Shown piece after piece: positions 1-5,374 of a stretch of DNA of 9,256 nt (positions are counted from its first letter, which is position 1; every line of letters starts with the position of its first letter). The DNA is from Spirochaetaceae bacterium (lineage in GTDB: Bacteria; Spirochaetota; Spirochaetia; SZUA-6; Bin103), in the NCBI GenBank assembly GCA_026710565.1, contig JAPOQV010000011.1:1-9256 (forward strand), written 5' to 3'. A program made the position numbers and the translations under genes. The notes beneath the pieces were generated by a model. The model was not told the DNA's origin, ran no database searches, and was given only the letters and a program-made list of their open reading frames with translations.

Positions 1-980
1 CCCCCCCCCGCCGCGCGCTCCTCGGGCGCGAGGCCGGCGCGGGCGTCGCCGCCCAGACCCGCCCCGTCGGCCTGTGCGGCCGCCTCACGCGTACGCTCGA
101 TGCCGGCCCGCTCGACACTGCTTCTCCCGGCGCGGATGCCCGCCGTGTCGACCAGCCGCACGTGCATGCCGGCGATGGACACGTCCTCACGGATCACATC
201 GCGGGTGGTGCCGGGAGCGGCGTCGACGATGGCGCGTTCGCTGCCGGCGAGCCGATTGAGGATCGACGACTTGCCCACGTTGGGCGGCCCGAGTATGGCG
301 GCGTTGACGCCGTCGTAGGGCATCTCCGTGTGGAGCGGGTCCTCCGCCGCACGCGCCAGCAGCTCGGCCACCGTGGTCAGATGAGCGCGCACCGCGCCAC
401 GGTCGGCCAGATCGCCCTCCTCCTCGGCGAAGTCGAGCTCCACCTCCAGCTCGCTCTGCGCATCCAGCAGCCCCTCGCGGATCGGCTCGATCACCGCCGC
501 CACGGCGCCGTCCAGGCGGGCGCGCGCGCCGCGCAAGGCGGTGTCGGCCGAGCCGCGGATCAGGTCGGTCACCGCCTCCGCCTGCGAGAGGTCGAGCTTG
601 CCTGCGAGAAAGGCGCGCTTGGTGAACTCGCCCGGGCCGGCGGTTGCGACGGGCGAATCGCCGGCCATCAGCGTGTCGACGATGCGTGCGGCCAGCAGCG
701 GGTTGCCGTGACAGGTGATCTCCACACAGTCCTCGCCGGTGTAGGAGCGCGGCGCGCGGAACACCGTGACCACGACATCGTCGACCGCTTCCCCGCCGGC
801 AACGATGTAGCCGTGGTGGGCCGTGTGCGAGGCGACCTGCCGGAGGTCGGTGCCTCGGAAGCAGGCGGCCACCGCCGCGATCGACTGCGGGCCGGAGAGC
901 CGCACGATCGCCAACGCCCCGGTGCCGGGCGGGGTCGCGACCGCCACCACCGTGTCCTCGGCGGGCGTGGCGCCGATCAT
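1..980 (-). CDS. mnmE: tRNA modification GTPase MnmE (3' end cut by window)
   Basis: MnmE, with MnmG, installs the (carboxymethyl)aminomethyl group on uridine 34 of tRNAs in the cytoplasm. 326 of the usual ~450 residues are visible. The N-terminal tetrahydrofolate-binding domain (about 1-120) carries APRSYTGED and a CHGNP stretch, followed by PGEFTKRAFLAGK and a helical region. The G domain shows the P-loop GPPNVGKS (231-238, with the Asn typical of the potassium-activated MnmE switch), the G2 loop PGTTRD and G3 DTAGIR (278-283). The NKxD motif and the C-terminal Cys-x-Gly-Lys lie beyond the edge. The ATG start (980-978) overlaps the queG stop as ATGA, so translation is probably coupled. Oddity: residues 306-311 have four glycines where the family has a hydrophobic beta strand, close to a nine-base homopolymer at the window edge, so the last ~65 bases may contain errors. 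The family call is secure. Confidence 0.95.
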   Translation of the reverse strand, partial: MIGATPAEDTVVAVATPPGTGALAIVRLSGPQSIAAVAACFRGTDLRQVASHTAHHGYIVAGGEAVDDVVVTVFRAPRSYTGEDCVEITCHGNPLLAARIVDTLMAGDSPVATAGPGEFTKRAFLAGKLDLSQAEAVTDLIRGSADTALRGARARLDGAVAAVIEPIREGLLDAQSELEVELDFAEEEGDLADRGAVRAHLTTVAELLARAAEDPLHTEMPYDGVNAAILGPPNVGKSSILNRLAGSERAIVDAAPGTTRDVIREDVSIAGMHVRLVDTAGIRAGRSSVERAGIERTREAAAQADGAGLGGDARAGLAPEERAAGG

Positions 981-2113
981 GCCGGCGCCCCCACGGAGCC
1001 GGCAGTGGCGCGCAGGCGGTCGCACGCCCAGCGGGCATGCTCGGCCACGACGGGGTCGGCGTCCCGGGTCAGGCCCTGCAGCGTCCCCAGCAGATGGTGC
1101 GCCTGCACGTTGGCGGCCACCACGCAGGCGTTGCGCACCAGCCCGCGGCGGCCGGCGCGCATCAGCGGGGTGCCGGCAAACCGCGCGGCGAGTTGGTCGT
1201 GATCCCGGAGGGCCAGCACCTCGGCGACGTCCACCGTCGGCCCGGCCCGGTCGGCGATGAAGTCCGGCTCCGTGGTCGTCGCGGCGCGCACGTTCCAGGG
1301 ACACACCTCCTGGCAGAGGTCGCAGCCGAACAGCCAGTCGCCGATCAGTGGCCGCAGCTCCATCGGGATGGAGCCCTGGTGCTCGATGGTCAGGTAGGAG
1401 ATGCAGCGACGCGCGTCGATACGCCACTCGTCATCCAGCGCGCCGGTCGGGCACACGTCGCGGCAGTGGTTGCAGGCCGTGCCGCAACGCGAACCCCGCT
1501 GAGCCGCCGGTTCCGGTGCCGTCGCCGGCAGCGGCACCGTGGTCAGCACCTCGCCGATCACGAACCAGCTCCCCAGCGTCCGATGGATCAGCAGTGTGTG
1601 CTTGCCCTGGAAGCCCAGGCCCGCGCGGCCGGCGAAGTGGGTTTCCAGCAGCGGCGTGGCATCGGCACCCCACAGGAAGCGCTCGCCCGGCATCGCCTCC
1701 TGCAGCCCGCGGATCAGCTCACGCAGCTTGCCGCGCAGCACGCGGTGGTAGTCCCGCCCCCACGCATACATGCCGATGCGGCCGGCGGCCGCGGCCTGCG
1801 GGCCGGCCGGCGGGGATGCGGACGCCGGCTCCATCGCGGCGAGCGCCTCCGGGTGCGACGCGCGAGGCGGCCGGCGGTTGTAGCTGAGGCCCACCACGAC
1901 CACGGACGCGCAGTCGGCAAGCAGCGCCGTGGCATCGGTCTTCGCCGGGGCGTGGCGCTCCAGATAGCTCATCTCGCCGTGGCGTTCGAGCTCGATCCAG
2001 CGCTCGAAGCGGCGCTGAGCGTCCTCGGAGCCGCTCGGCGCGGTGACGCCCAGCAGGTCCAGGCCAAGCCCCTGGGCGGCTCCTCGGATCAGGTCCAGGT
2101 CGCCCGCGGCCAC
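977..2113 (-). CDS. queG: epoxyqueuosine reductase QueG
   Basis: QueG reduces epoxyqueuosine to queuosine in tRNA at wobble position 34, using cobalamin and two [4Fe-4S] clusters in the cytoplasm. The 378-residue length is normal. The N-terminal cobalamin-binding part includes YAWGRDYHRVLRGKL (116-130). ADATPLLE (150-157) carries the likely catalytic Asp151 and is followed by AGLGFQGKHTLLI. The ferredoxin region has C210, C214, C217 and C221-Pro, then C237, then CDLCQEVCPWN (C264, C267, C271). The C-terminus (about 310-370) resembles the HEAT-like repeats of long QueG proteins. Oddity: the first cluster reads C-x3-C-x2-C-x3-C, where the usual spacing begins C-x2-C. The start is GTG, with no clear ribosome binding site; it lies 60 bases after the preceding gene, and the 3' end overlaps mnmE by four bases. 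A proline/alanine-rich insert sits at about 82-110. Function is confident, exact start less so. Confidence 0.93.
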   Translation of the reverse strand: MAAGDLDLIRGAAQGLGLDLLGVTAPSGSEDAQRRFERWIELERHGEMSYLERHAPAKTDATALLADCASVVVVGLSYNRRPPRASHPEALAAMEPASASPPAGPQAAAAGRIGMYAWGRDYHRVLRGKLRELIRGLQEAMPGERFLWGADATPLLETHFAGRAGLGFQGKHTLLIHRTLGSWFVIGEVLTTVPLPATAPEPAAQRGSRCGTACNHCRDVCPTGALDDEWRIDARRCISYLTIEHQGSIPMELRPLIGDWLFGCDLCQEVCPWNVRAATTTEPDFIADRAGPTVDVAEVLALRDHDQLAARFAGTPLMRAGRRGLVRNACVVAANVQAHHLLGTLQGLTRDADPVVAEHARWACDRLRATAGSVGAPA

Positions 2114-2173
2114 GAGGCAGACGTCAGGTGGGGATGGGCCAAGAGCGGAGCCGCAGGCGACGGTCTTGGAGCG

Positions 2174-2581
2174 CTAGAGCGAGCAGCGGCAGCCACCGCA
2201 GGAGCTGATCTGGTCCGCGATGATGTTGATCGCAATCTCGCCGGCGAGGCGGGTGCCGCCGCTGTCATATTCCAACTCATGCAACTCGAACGCCTGAGGA
2301 TGGCCGTTCTCCGGCAGGCCGTACATCACCTCGATCGCACCCTGCAGCGCGAAGAGCTGCTTCGTCAGCATGAACGCCTGCACGTCGTCCACCCTGGGGT
2401 CGATCAGCCCGTCGGCATCCGCCTCCAGCAGTGATCGCGCCGGCATGTCGCGGATCACTGGAAGCAACGCCGCGCCGCCGACCGGCTGGTGGCAGGTGCG
2501 CTTGTCGAGCGAGAAGCTGCGGATGCGGTCCTGGCTATCCAGCTCCAGCGTAAGCTGCTCGGTCTGGTCGCTACACGGCAT
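2174..2581 (-). CDS. small Cys-containing protein, possible divergent IscU/NifU-like Fe-S scaffold
   Basis: 135 residues from an ATG, 24 bases after the cupin stop and 60 before queG, so probably part of the same transcript. It does not belong to a family I recognise with certainty. The first third reads like the IscU/NifU N-terminal core: Cys3-Ser-Asp5, an alternating strand LTLELDSQDRI (10-20), a second strand, then Cys30 followed by PVGG. IscU has a Cys-Gly-Asp, a strand pair and a second Cys in that order. The third IscU cysteine is not found in the central helix (about 68-86). Instead the protein ends in CGGCRC (C128, C131, C133), which could bind metal. There is no signal peptide or membrane segment, so it is probably cytoplasmic. 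Its neighbour QueG needs two Fe-S clusters, which fits but does not prove a scaffold role. It could also be an unrelated metal-binding protein. Confidence 0.6.
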   Translation of the reverse strand: MPCSDQTEQLTLELDSQDRIRSFSLDKRTCHQPVGGAALLPVIRDMPARSLLEADADGLIDPRVDDVQAFMLTKQLFALQGAIEVMYGLPENGHPQAFELHELEYDSGGTRLAGEIAINIIADQISSCGGCRCSL

Positions 2582-2605
2582 AGTCGCTACGCCGGTACCG
2601 CGGCC

Positions 2606-2950
2606 TCAGCTCGCGTCCGGGGCGTACTCCGGGCGCATGGGCGAGAAGCACTCCACCGCCTCGGTGTCCTCCAGCACCTCGCAGCCGTGGAACTCCTCCG
2701 ACGCGAAGAAGTAGCTCGAGCCGGTCTCCGCGATGAAGGTGTTGCCCTCCTGCCCCTTGTGGAACTTCAGCTTGCCGGAGACGACGTAGCCGTTCTGCAC
2801 CGCCACGTGGTTGTGCAGCGGGATGCGGGCGCCCTTGGTCATCTTGAAGTGGCACAGCATCGACTCGTCGCCGAACGACAGGGTGGTGCGGAAGATGCCG
2901 TCGGGGTTCTCGACGGTCTTGGCGTTGGTCAGGTCTGCATTGCTGATCAT
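2606..2950 (-). CDS. single-domain cupin protein
   Basis: 114 residues, a lone cupin beta-barrel. Cupin motif 1 is GARIPLHNHVAVQNGYVVSG (40-59), with metal-type His46 and His48. The Glu usual after HxH is Gln52. Motif 2 is GSSYFFASEEFHG (77-89), with His88 but Ala in place of the common Pro. The three histidines would allow metal binding. No substrate can be assigned; such small cupins include dioxygenase-like, isomerase-like and sensor proteins. The ATG at 2950 is preferred over a GTG 36 bases upstream because GAGGAA lies just before it and a promoter lies about 40 bases upstream. It is the first gene of a probable four-gene unit with the scaffold-like gene, queG and mnmE. The cupin fold is confident; the function is unknown. 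Confidence 0.85.
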   Translation of the reverse strand: MISNADLTNAKTVENPDGIFRTTLSFGDESMLCHFKMTKGARIPLHNHVAVQNGYVVSGKLKFHKGQEGNTFIAETGSSYFFASEEFHGCEVLEDTEAVECFSPMRPEYAPDAS

Positions 2951-2953
2951 CGG

Positions 2954-2959
2954 TTCCTC
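2954..2959 (-). promoter_or_regulatory. ribosome binding site of the cupin gene
   Basis: The minus strand reads GAGGAA, then three bases, then ATG (2950-2948). This is the only clear Shine-Dalgarno sequence among the minus-strand genes. It decides the start in favour of the internal ATG over the upstream in-frame GTG at 2986. Confidence 0.7.
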
Positions 2960-2988
2960 ACGGTGAATGGTTCGCAAGTCGTGCACAG

Positions 2989-3017
2989 ATCATACGCATG
3001 CGAGCCGGAGATGAGAA
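2989..3017 (-). promoter_or_regulatory. sigma-70-type promoter for the cupin to mnmE unit
   Basis: On the minus strand TTCTCA (3017-3012, four of six to TTGACA) is separated by exactly 17 bases from TATGAT (2994-2989, five of six to TATAAT). Transcription would begin near 2982 and give a leader of about 30 bases before the cupin ATG. The AT-richer composition here stands out against the GC-rich surroundings. No terminator separates the downstream genes, so this promoter could drive all four. Confidence 0.5.
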
Positions 3018-3028
3018 GCTGCCGCGTG

Positions 3029-4012
3029 CTACGTCCGGGCAGACACCAGGCGCAGGAACTCTTCCTCGTCGCGGCACGCCAACGCCGCATCGACCAGACG
3101 CTCTCCGGCTCCCTCCATCTGCGCCAACTGCTCGGCCAGTGATGCCGACACCGGAACGCCGCGCGCCTCGAGCACCTTCAGCGCATTCGCGCGCTGCGCC
3201 TCCGTGCGGCCTTGTGACCGACCCGCGGCGTGGCTCTCCCTGCGCTCTTCGCGCAGGAACGGATCGTCGTCCGGGCCGGTGCCCTCCGTCGCGCCCAGAG
3301 ACCGGCCCACGCGGCGCAGCGCCGCGGTCGTCTCCTCGGACAGCTCCGGCTCGTTCAGCGCACGATGTATCTCGTCCGCGGTCCAGCCCGGAAGTGCGCG
3401 GCTCACGAGCGCCGGGCGTAAGCGTCCGGCCTCCCGCAGGTGGGCCTCCCGCAGGTGGATCGTCAAGCCCAGACGCGCCGACGCCGGACGGCTCTCATCG
3501 GGCTCGTCCGGCACCTCGACCCACACCTCGGGAAAGCCCCAGGCCTCGTACAGCCCCAGCTTGCCGCGGCGCACGTCGGTGGTGTTGTCCACCTCCAGCA
3601 CCACGTCCGGCAACGAGTCGTCGCCCACCTCGATCACCTTTCCCCGCGGTATGGTCTGCGCGGGGCGCAGGAACAGAATCTGGTCGGCCTGCATGATGCG
3701 TTGCCGCTCGCCACGCGCGTTGCGCACCAGCAGGTCGGTGTGGCCGACCGCCTCGATCGGCGCGCCGCGCGCCGCCGCGATCAGTCCAGCCAGCCGGGCG
3801 AGGCGCCCGGCCGGGCGTTCGTGGTAGTAGCTGACCGGCTCGCAGAGCATCGCGATCTCGGTGTCCGCGTCCCAATACTCGAAGCGGATGTCGCAGTCGG
3901 CGATCTGGTCGCGCGGTATGCGCATCGGCCGGCAGCCCGGGAACTCGGGCGGCGGCGGCTGGCGCCGTTCGGACGCCGGCCTCGGCATGGTGGTCGTGAC
4001 CGGCTCGGCCAT
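3029..4012 (-). CDS. Uma2-family (DUF820) endonuclease-like protein
   Basis: About 327 residues if started at the ATG at 4012. Uma2 proteins share the PD-(D/E)xK nuclease fold; their biological role is mostly unknown. The N-terminal part (from about MRIPRDQIADCDIRFEYWD) replaces the usual 'eeFl...yElidG' opening. The core LPDVVLEVDNTTD, then RGKLGLYEAWGFPEVWVEVP, corresponds to the family's 'PDlvvEVxSpST ... K ... Y ... G..EYW' block. Candidate acidic and basic active-site residues are the Asp of PDVV, the Glu of LEVD and the Lys of RGKLG. A charged helical C-terminal tail of about 110 residues (ending near DEEEFLRLVS) goes beyond the minimal domain, as in many Uma2 proteins. The start is uncertain: no ribosome binding site is visible, ATGs exist at 4012, 3988 and 3925, and the frame stays open to a GTG inside the divergent IscA-type gene. 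The gene is solitary and diverges from that gene. Confidence 0.82.
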   Translation of the reverse strand: MAEPVTTTMPRPASERRQPPPPEFPGCRPMRIPRDQIADCDIRFEYWDADTEIAMLCEPVSYYHERPAGRLARLAGLIAAARGAPIEAVGHTDLLVRNARGERQRIMQADQILFLRPAQTIPRGKVIEVGDDSLPDVVLEVDNTTDVRRGKLGLYEAWGFPEVWVEVPDEPDESRPASARLGLTIHLREAHLREAGRLRPALVSRALPGWTADEIHRALNEPELSEETTAALRRVGRSLGATEGTGPDDDPFLREERRESHAAGRSQGRTEAQRANALKVLEARGVPVSASLAEQLAQMEGAGERLVDAALACRDEEEFLRLVSART

Positions 4013-4066
4013 GGGCGTCAATGGTACGAGAGGGGGAGGCTGTCCGGCAATGACCGCGCGTTCGGC

Positions 4067-4080
4067 CACATGGCCACGTG
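4067..4080. repeat. imperfect 14-base palindrome in the divergent intergenic region
   Basis: CACATGGCCACGTG differs from its own reverse complement at one symmetric base pair. It ends seven bases before the candidate -35 box of the A-type carrier gene, a position suitable for a dimeric regulator. GC-rich DNA forms such palindromes often by chance, so the call is weak. Confidence 0.2.
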
Positions 4081-4087
4081 CGGGGCG

Positions 4088-4116
4088 TTGATCTTCTCCG
4101 CCTGCGGGCGTACCCT
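4088..4116 (+). promoter_or_regulatory. possible promoter of the A-type Fe-S carrier gene, perhaps leaderless
   Basis: TTGATC (4088-4093, four of six to TTGACA), a 17-base spacer, then TACCCT (4111-4116, a weak three of six match). The predicted start of transcription would fall at about 4122-4125, at or just before the ATG at 4125. That ATG has no Shine-Dalgarno sequence, so the mRNA may be leaderless. Confidence 0.3.
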
Positions 4117-4124
4117 CAGAGACG

Positions 4125-4469
4125 ATGAGTGACGCTACGGCCACCGCGCCCTATTCGGTCTCCATCAGCGAACGGGCCGGGGAAGAGATTCGCAGGCTCG
4201 CGCCGGACGGCGGGTTCCTGCGCCTGTGGGTAACCGAGGGCGGCTGCTCCGGCATGACCTACCAGGCGTCCATGGATGAGACGCGCACGCCGTTCGACGT
4301 CGTGGTCTACGACCGGGACGGGGTCACCCTGCTGGCAGACCGCAACAGCGCCGGGTACCTGCACCATCTCGACGTCGACTACTCCGACGACCTCGTGAGC
4401 ATGGGCTTCCGCTTCAGCAATCCGAACGCCACCAAGGCGTGCGGCTGCGGAGCCAGCTTCGCCCTGTAG
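4125..4469 (+). CDS. A-type iron-sulfur carrier protein (IscA/ErpA/HesB family)
   Basis: 114 residues, the usual length. The three conserved ligands are present: Cys41 in TEGGCSGMTY, and Cys106 and Cys108 in the C-terminal ACGCGASF. The central LDVDYSDDLVSMGFRFSNPNA matches the family's 'G..iDY...l....F.f.NPNA' block. These cytoplasmic proteins bind an Fe-S cluster or iron and deliver clusters to client apoproteins. IscA, ErpA and SufA cannot be told apart from this sequence, so no symbol is given. No other isc or suf gene adjoins it. A small unknown gene follows after 24 bases and is probably cotranscribed. QueG and other Fe-S enzymes of the cell are possible clients, which is inference only. 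Confidence 0.93.
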   Translation: MSDATATAPYSVSISERAGEEIRRLAPDGGFLRLWVTEGGCSGMTYQASMDETRTPFDVVVYDRDGVTLLADRNSAGYLHHLDVDYSDDLVSMGFRFSNPNATKACGCGASFAL

Positions 4470-4493
4470 CGGCTGACCGGGGATCGACAGAGC

Positions 4494-4715
4494 ATGGCAG
4501 CGCCGCCGGTCGACCTGACCGGCGGCGAGTCGGTCTACTGCATCAACCAGGTCCAGCTCGAACGTGCGTTCCAGTTGGCCGACGCCGACCCCGACAGCGG
4601 CCCCCGGATCCGCGCCGCCCTGGAAGGGCTGGAGCAGGACCTGTCACGCAACGAACGCGCAGCGCTCGCCTTCGTCCTCATCGATCGGCTGCTGAAATCG
4701 TCCTCAAGGGGCTGA
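4494..4715 (+). CDS. unrecognised 73-residue protein
   Basis: Starts with ATG 24 bases after the A-type carrier gene, on the same strand. Codons end overwhelmingly in G or C, as in the neighbouring real genes, which supports coding. I recognise no family. An N-terminal stretch with one cysteine (VYCINQVQLERAFQL, residues 14-28) is followed by an Asp/Pro-rich turn and two probable amphipathic helices (IRAALEGLEQDL and ERAALAFVLIDRLLKS). There is no signal peptide or transmembrane segment. A GGGGA about eleven bases before the ATG is a poor ribosome binding site, so translation may depend on the gene before it. A role alongside Fe-S delivery is possible from position alone. Confidence 0.6.
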   Translation: MAAPPVDLTGGESVYCINQVQLERAFQLADADPDSGPRIRAALEGLEQDLSRNERAALAFVLIDRLLKSSSRG

Positions 4716-4742
4716 ACGCCGAGTCCCAGCACCACGTTGGGG

Positions 4743-4773
4743 TTGACGGACGCCGTCTCCTTTCGGATACATT
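4743..4773 (+). promoter_or_regulatory. candidate promoter of the toxin-antitoxin module
   Basis: TTGACG (4743-4748) matches five of six bases of the -35 consensus. A -10 element could be TACATT (4768-4773, 19-base spacer, four of six) or GATACA (4766-4771, 17-base spacer, three of six). The start of transcription would then lie near 4778-4781, only a few bases before the expected toxin start. The spacer contains a perfect inverted repeat. Confidence 0.4.
4745..4757. repeat. inverted repeat in the toxin-antitoxin promoter, candidate operator
   Basis: GACGG-ACG-CCGTC is a perfect repeat with five-base arms, overlapping the candidate -35 box and the start of the spacer. Type II antitoxins with a helix-turn-helix domain usually repress their own promoter through such repeats, so it is a reasonable operator candidate. 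It is short enough to occur by chance. Confidence 0.3.
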
Positions 4774-4782
4774 CCCTGCACT

Positions 4783-5070
4783 ACGAAGGTACTCAAGAGC
4801 AACACCTTTCTTCGCTGGCTGAAGGGATTGCGCGACAAGCGCGCGCGGGCGCGAATCGCCGTTCGTATAGATCGCGTCGAGGAAGGTAATTTCGGCGACC
4901 ATAGGGCAGTCGGTGGCGGAGTCAGCGAACTGCGAATCCATGTCGGCAAGGGTTACCGGGTCTACTACACCATACGAGGGAATGTGCTGGTGATCCTGCT
5001 CTGTGGCGGCGACAAGTCAAGCCAACAGGAAGAGATACGCCGCGCCCGACACATGGCGAGTGAACTCTGA
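4783..5070 (+). CDS. HigB-like toxin (RelE superfamily, HI1419 type), start codon abnormal
   Basis: The product would be 95 residues, typical of HI1419-type 'addiction module killer' toxins, which adopt the RelE/ParE fold; RelE-family members cut mRNA at the ribosome. Recognisable blocks are KSNTFLRWLKGLRDKRARARI (5-25), GGVSELRIHVGKGYRVYYT and VLVILLCGGDKSSQQEEIRRA, the last close to the family hallmark 'LLCGGDKstQ..DI.rA'. The homologous start falls on ACG-AAG-GTA at 4783, where ATG would be expected. The frame has been open since a TGA at 4744 but offers no ATG, GTG or TTG before the TTG at 4828, which would delete the first strand and helix. So the start is ACG, ATT (4771) or that truncating TTG, or the toxin has been silenced by an ATG-to-ACG change. 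The rest of the frame is intact. The antitoxin follows ten bases after the stop. Confidence 0.85.
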   Translation, partial: TKVLKSNTFLRWLKGLRDKRARARIAVRIDRVEEGNFGDHRAVGGGVSELRIHVGKGYRVYYTIRGNVLVILLCGGDKSSQQEEIRRARHMASEL

Positions 5071-5076
5071 AGGAGG
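5071..5076 (+). promoter_or_regulatory. ribosome binding site of the antitoxin
   Basis: A perfect AGGAGG four bases before GTG at 5081. It fixes the antitoxin start there rather than at the in-frame ATG at 5003 inside the toxin gene; the ATG at 5079 is followed at once by TGA. The strong site, compared with no visible site for the toxin, would favour antitoxin excess. Confidence 0.8.
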
Positions 5077-5080
5077 CGAT

Positions 5081-5374
5081 GTGAGCAAAGAGACCTACAC
5101 CCAGTGGGACAGCGCCGAGGTTCTCGACGATGACACGGTGATCATCGAGTACTTGCAGGCAGCACTCGAAGAGAACGATCCGGAACTGTTCGTCAAGGCA
5201 GTTGGAAACGTCGCACGCGCCATGGGCATGACCACGGTCGCACATGAAACGGAGCTGGGTCGTACAAGCCTGTACAAGGCACTATCCGGTGAACGCGATC
5301 CGCGCATCGGCACCGTGATGAAGGTTCTCGGCGCACTCGGTGTCCGGCTCACCGTTGCGCCGAGAGTCGCTTGA
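5081..5374 (+). CDS. HigA-like antitoxin (HI1420-type addiction module antidote)
   Basis: 97 residues from GTG, directly after a strong AGGAGG. It matches the HI1420-type antidote family: an N-terminal acidic segment (about 1-20), EYLQAALEENDPELFVKAVGNVARA (24-48), then a helix-turn-helix of the XRE/Cro kind, with TTVAHETELGRTSLYKAL as the DNA-reading part, and the family ending GALGVRLTVAP. It should bind and neutralise the toxin encoded ten bases upstream and repress the shared promoter. The order toxin then antitoxin is the normal one for this class. The last 26 bases overlap the 3' end of the convergent ADP-ribosylglycohydrolase gene. Base composition is less GC-rich than the flanking genes, consistent with horizontal acquisition. 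Confidence 0.92.
   Translation: MSKETYTQWDSAEVLDDDTVIIEYLQAALEENDPELFVKAVGNVARAMGMTTVAHETELGRTSLYKALSGERDPRIGTVMKVLGALGVRLTVAPRVA

Noticed and set aside
187..1038. Minus-strand frame overlapping mnmE
   Set aside because: Arg/Gly-rich out-of-frame shadow; the true frame, starting at 980, gives clear MnmE motifs.
162..1202. Long plus-strand open frame opposite mnmE and the end of queG
   Set aside because: Arg/Gly/His-rich translation with no family features; it mirrors the codon structure of strongly recognised minus-strand genes in high-GC DNA.
2114..2173. Possible terminator hairpin between the scaffold-like gene and queG
   Set aside because: Only short weak self-complementary arms (around GCGGAGCCGC) and no T-run, so read-through is more likely.
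1037..2434. 465-residue plus-strand open frame
   Set aside because: Antisense to queG and the scaffold-like gene; composition is typical of a shadow frame, with no domains.
4013..4144. N-terminal extension of the Uma2-like gene to a GTG at 4144
   Set aside because: It would run into the coding region of the divergent A-type carrier, and the added residues are low complexity and outside the family domain.
4439..4822. 127-residue plus-strand frame spanning the end of the Fe-S carrier gene and the small unknown gene
   Set aside because: Out of frame with both; Arg/Pro-rich with no motifs, whereas the 4494-4715 frame has proper codon bias.
5003..5080. N-terminal extension of the antitoxin to an ATG inside the toxin gene
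   Set aside because: The family match begins after 5081, and a perfect AGGAGG precedes the GTG there.
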